Positions 63,301 through 64,000 of a stretch of DNA of 64,000 nucleotides are shown here, piece after piece. The stretch is from Tribonema minus. Lineage: Eukaryota > Sar > Xanthophyceae > Tribonematales > Tribonemataceae. The DNA is taken from NCBI GenBank assembly GCA_017506865.1, contig JAFCMP010000379.1:898501-962500 (forward strand). The letters are read 5' to 3'. The translations under genes were made by a program, and so were the position numbers. Within the stretch, counting starts at the first letter, position 1, and each line of letters begins with the position of its first letter. The notes beneath the pieces were generated by a model. It saw only the letters and a list, made by a program, of their open reading frames with translations, ran no database searches and had not been told where the DNA came from.

Positions 63301-64000
63301 TCGTTGTCTTCCTTGGCCGTCGCCGGGGCGACGAATGTGACGGGAACTGCCAATGTGGTCGGGGCGACTTCATTGTCGACCGTGTCGACGACCGGTCTCG
63401 CTTCACTAGCTTCCTTGGCAGTTGTCGGCGCGGCAAATGTGTCAGGAACTGCAAATGTCGTCGGCGCGACAACGTTGTCGACCGTGTCGACGACTGGTCT
63501 CGCCTCGTTGGCTTCCTTGGCCGTCACCGGATCGTCGAATGTGGCGGGAACTGCGAATGTCGTCGGCGCGACGTCGTTGTCGACCGTGTCCACAAGCGGC
63601 CTTGCCTCGTTGGCTTCCTTGGCCGTAACCGGGGCGACAAATGTGACGGGAACTGCAAATGTGGCGGGGGCGACATCGTTGTCGACCGTGTCGACATCCG
63701 GCCTCGCCTCGTTGTCTTCCTTGGCCGTCGCCGGGGCGACGAATGTGTCGGGAACTGTAAATGTGGCGGGGGCGACATCGTTGTCGACCGTGTCGACGAC
63801 CGGTCTCGCATCACTAGCTTCCTTGGCAGTGGTCGGCGCGGCAAATGTGGCTGGCGCCTTGGCAGTGGCCGGGTCAGCGAATGTGACAGGTACTGCAAAT
63901 GTTGTCGGCGCGACGTCATTGTCGACCATGTCGACGACCGGTCTCGCTTCACTAGCTTCCTTGGCAGTTGTCGGCGCGGCAAATGTGTCAGGAACTGCAA
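54364..64000 (+). CDS. giant repetitive fibre-like protein, runs off the window
   Basis: The ATG at 54364 (MTDVGADEDKYAAQHKGSIL) opens a frame with no stop through 64000: at least 3,212 residues. Ser/Thr/Ala/Gly/Val-rich, almost no charged residues, likely a beta-solenoid or trimeric fibre. Order: irregular repeats (to ~aa 380); two related globular inserts (~aa 380-480 and 510-600, the latter with SYSFRSRCNNADTTGFVWEN); 67-residue repeats (~aa 653-1700); a third insert (~aa 1857-1950, SFSLRNRCNNIGGNGFVWEN); 27-residue repeats (~aa 1975-2660); a unique domain with VNVDDKEVHLAW and FDGGSVVI (~aa 2700-2800); 34-residue repeats to the end. The VDDKE/DGG domain recalls structural proteins of marine phages and large algal viruses. 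A virion fibre or tail origin is inferred. Intronless. Confidence 0.8.
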   Translation, partial: MTDVGADEDKYAAQHKGSILIDGDVEFTGSLRMVGGREYPPGSALISDDGVSVTCSGPLFLREQMAGTSAQFTSGVQCGTLTVLSSLSVRDMNVANTVTASTLTGTTIAATSSLSAPSMSAQQLSVTGSSAFTGDIAAAAGVAVAGNVAVQGTSTFASTAAFTAHVNAANTVTVGGVLSANSCAIVGAASVGGSATFAGDATIAKSLTVANVLAVTNTLAVANIMSVTSSAVTLNQSTTIAAPLVVTGYSMFADNVTISGGKSLTLDGGSASVGNLSASGTTVLGGSVLVTGAVQLNSNVTIGKSLAVTNDVTFGGGFSTTGATVLGDNVTIAAGKTLFAGGAVTASNGLSVIGATTMQNAVSMAQTLSVVGNTTCGGKYFGQSIAVNYTSNEGGFYGISLSGNNSNHAMYCSPSGANKSWIPSLNAVSYGGVTSYATRFRSLNAAGKGFIWEASTGTRDDAVMALDGTGGNLAVRGNVTTEGGLFVAGTANLSSSLNVSTSSVTASALYVNPTSGFGSYRGVCIMGSRTSSNYAMYYTMPGATNSWTGGNVSGYGDVTSYSFRSRCNNADTTGFVWENAAETPLMSLGATNGNLHVKGTVTADSGLNITGSTSLAALAASGDAALGGNVTVASGKALSVVSGPTVLGGSLTAGSANLSGTLTVGAATTLGNTLSVGGATTLSNTLSVAAATTLSNTLAVAAAASFGDNVVMSGTKTLTAGSANLSSTLTVGAATTLSNTLTVGGATTLSNTLSVAAATNMSNTLAVAATASFGDNVVIASTKMLTAGSANLSGTLTVGAAATLSNTLSVAGATTLSNTLSVAAAATLSNTLAVAAAASFGDNVVISSTKMLTAGSANLSSTLTVGAATTLSNTLSVGGATTLSNTLSVAAAATLSNTLAVAAAASFGDNVVMSSTKTLTAGSANLSSTLTVGAATTLGNTLSVGGSATLSNTLSVAAAATLSNTLAVAAAASFGDNVVISSTKMLTAGSANLSGTLTVGATTMLSNTLSVAAAATLSNTLAVAAAASFGDNVVVSSTKMLTAGSANLSGTLTVGAATTISNTLSVGGSAMLSNALSVAAATTLSNTLAVAAAASFGDNVVISSTKMLTAGSANLSGTLTVGAATTISNTLSVGGSAMLSNTLSVAAATTLSNTLAVAAAASFGDNVVISSTKMLTAGSANLSGTLTVGAATTLGNALSVGGSTTLSNTLSVAAAATLSNTLAVAGAASFGDNVVISSTKMLTAGSANLSSTLTVGAATTLSNTLSVGGSATLSNTLSVAAAATLSNTLAVAAAASFGDNVVISSTKMLTAGSANLSSTLTVGAATTLSNTLSVGGATTVGNTLSVAAATTLSNTLAVAATVSFGDNVVISSTKTLTAGSANLSSTLTVGAATTLSSTLSVGAAVNLSNTLSVAAATTLSNTLAVAATASFEDNVVVSSTKMLTAGSANLSGTLTVGAATTISNTLSVGGSAMLSNTLSVAAATTLSNTLAVAAAASFGDNVVISSTKMLTAGSANLSGTLTVGAATTISNTLSVGGSAMLDNTLSVAAATTLSNTLAVAAAASFGDNVVISSTKMLTAGSANLSGTLTVGAATTLGNALSVGGSTTLSNTLSVAAAATLSNTLAVASAASFGDNVVIPSNKTLTVGSANISNTLYVGAASSFGDNVVILSGKMLTAGSVNLSSTLAVAAATILSNTLVVGAVATFNDNVSVNAGKSMSVGGALSVGGTANFQDNVVIAAGKSLTMTGSTAFTNVSASTLSLSGSMTVQGTSNLTALFATAANVGATLNCNTLSTTSSAAMGNLVVSGSTTVTTLNASAAMNLLGTLTVNNNTTVAGTSTFNDNITATKSIVVYNTLCTNPFALFGSYRGVAYYGTGGTFNSWATYWTAPGTGRSWTAGNVSSYGDVTSFSLRNRCNNIGGNGFVWENSSETPLMALSTAGKLSVAGAVSLDSSLNVATTLNVVSTLAVAGATNLASTLTATGATTLSTLTTSGATNLGPTTASTLTATGATTLSTLTTSGATNLGATTASTLTATGATVLSTLTTSGATNLGPTTASTLTATGATTLAMLTTSGATNLGPTTASTLTATGATTLATLTTSGVTNLGTTTASTLTATGATVLSTLTTSGATNLGPTTASTLTATGATTLATLTASGATNLGPTTASTLTATGATTLATLTTSGATNLGATTASTLTATGATVLSTLTTSGETNLGATTASTLTATGATILSTLTTSGATNLGATTASTLTASGATTLSTLTTSGATNLGPTIASTLTATGETSLSTLTTSGATNLGATTASTLTASGATTLSTLTTSGATNLGPTTASTLTATGATNLGPTTASTLTATGATTLLTLTTSGATNLGPTIASTLTATGPTTVSTLTATGATNLGPTTASTLTATGATTLLTLTTSGATNLGPTIASTLTATGPTTVSTLTATGATNLGPTTASTLTATGATTLSTLTTSGATNVGPTIASTLTATGATTLSTLTTSGATNLGATTASTLTATGATTLSTLTTSGATNLGATIASTLTATGATTLSTLTTSGATNLGATIASTLTATGAATLSTLTTSGATNLGATTASTLTATGATNLGPTTASTLTATGATTLSTLTTSGSTNLGATTASTLTATGATALSTLTTSGATNLGPTTASSVVCTGAASAATINISGMTYLNDNVSIAKNLTIQGDILVSGTVMAINANSVNVDDKEVHLAWNTSDPSLFDGGSVVIGTGGNAVSFTYDNALTSWDSDAHVNVQAGKSYLVDGGANSVAATGTTLSAAAMAFGSANATVQIGTSAVSLSKSGLTFGSATASIACGNIVASSGTTSLAALSVSGTSSFADNVVIAPGKSLTMSGSTAFTSLSANSLTLTAGMNVQGTSNVTTITATSATISGATSLATVSTTGLASLASLAVVGATNVSGTVNIVGATSLSTLSTSGLASLASLAVTGSSNVAGAANVVGATSLSTVSTTGLASLSSLAVAGATNVTGTANVVGATSLSTVSTTGLASLASLAVVGAANVSGTANVVGATTLSTVSTTGLASLASLAVTGSSNVAGTANVVGATSLSTVSTSGLASLASLAVTGATNVTGTANVAGATSLSTVSTSGLASLSSLAVAGATNVSGTVNVAGATSLSTVSTTGLASLASLAVVGAANVAGALAVAGSANVTGTANVVGATSLSTMSTTGLASLASLAVVGAANVSGTA
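56323..59480 (+). repeat. 201-bp tandem repeat (67 codons), about 15-16 copies
   Basis: The landmark CTCACAGCAGGAAGCGCAAA recurs with 201-bp spacing (for example 57484, 57685, 57886, 58087), with one 165-bp short unit at 57319-57484. Each unit reads LTAGSANLSGTLTVGAATTL, SNTLSVGGSATLSNTLSVAA and a SFGDNVVISSTKM end. Confidence 0.93.
60290..62340 (+). repeat. 81-bp tandem repeat (27 codons), about 25 copies
   Basis: Units of the form TASTLTATGATTLSTLTTSG-ATNLGPT with 81-bp spacing (for example 60551 to 60632). Several shortened units and a near-identical longer duplicate around 61380-61740 show recent slippage. Confidence 0.92.
63040..64000 (+). repeat. 102-bp tandem repeat (34 codons), runs off the window
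   Basis: Units TSLSTVSTTGLASLASLAVV-GAANVSGTANVVGA with 102-bp spacing (for example 63281 to 63383). A shortened unit lies near 63840. Confidence 0.92.

Noticed and set aside
56043..63929. Very long minus-strand open frames (1,155 and 1,315 codons) over the fibre-like gene
   Set aside because: They are antisense shadows of codon-biased tandem repeats; the plus frame from 54364 is continuous across the whole region and has the coherent domain order.

Overview
The window reads as nuclear DNA of a protist, probably a microalga. Many genes carry short spliceosomal introns (about 73 to 330 bp, GT-AG, one apparent GC-AG) whose phases join domains cleanly. The gene content (NLR-like proteins with kinesin-light-chain TPRs, LRR and armadillo proteins, polymorphic-membrane-protein-like beta-helix proteins, Fanzor nucleases in IS4-like transposons) is typical of aquatic protists. 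I cannot name the species. No bacterial operon architecture, rRNA or tRNA was recognised.

Layout. 1-10.7 kb, mostly minus strand: a von Willebrand A protein, an armadillo-repeat protein and a multi-exon LRR membrane-protein locus with a dead IS4 transposase fragment inside it. 10.9-12.6 kb, plus strand: a lone exon candidate and a stop-ridden Fanzor relic. 13.1-27.8 kb, minus strand: three tandem relatives of an NLR-like gene. Copy A is intact by my splicing (about 1,169 residues), copy B has a 4-nt frameshift but twice the TPRs, and copy C is only a TPR stub. Minisatellites with a roughly 180-bp higher-order period lie between them. 27.8-33.9 kb, mixed: a small coiled-coil gene, an ankyrin-like pseudogene, a decayed UPF1-like helicase and a frameshifted FNIP/LRR gene. 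34.5-40 kb, minus strand: a complete 8-exon beta-helix/multi-TM surface protein, an unknown gene and a duplicated 3' end of the surface-protein gene. 40.5-42.6 kb: an intact ankyrin-like gene whose first intron is tandemly triplicated.

42.7-49.9 kb holds two tandem IS4-transposase plus Fanzor units on the minus strand. In both, exactly 47 nt separate the transposase stop from the Fanzor ATG. Unit A has an intact transposase and a truncated Fanzor; unit B has a transposase broken by one stop and a full-length 785-residue Fanzor. An unrecognised intronless ORF lies between them. 50-54.3 kb: a coiled-coil protein, an unknown basic protein, a TM2-domain protein and a small interrupted gene. From 54,364 to the window end a single open frame of at least 3,212 codons encodes a giant fibre-like protein built from three different tandem-repeat classes plus globular inserts. 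It resembles virion fibre or tail proteins of large aquatic viruses, which suggests viral-derived DNA.

How it fits together: the left half looks like a fast-evolving recognition-receptor island (NLR, LRR, ARM, vWA, TPR copy-number change). The right half is an insertion zone with IS4/Fanzor elements and virus-like structural sequence. A telomere-like motif, AACCCTAACCCT or a variant, sits about 50-70 bp upstream of four unrelated or paralogous start codons in the same orientation and may be a shared promoter element.
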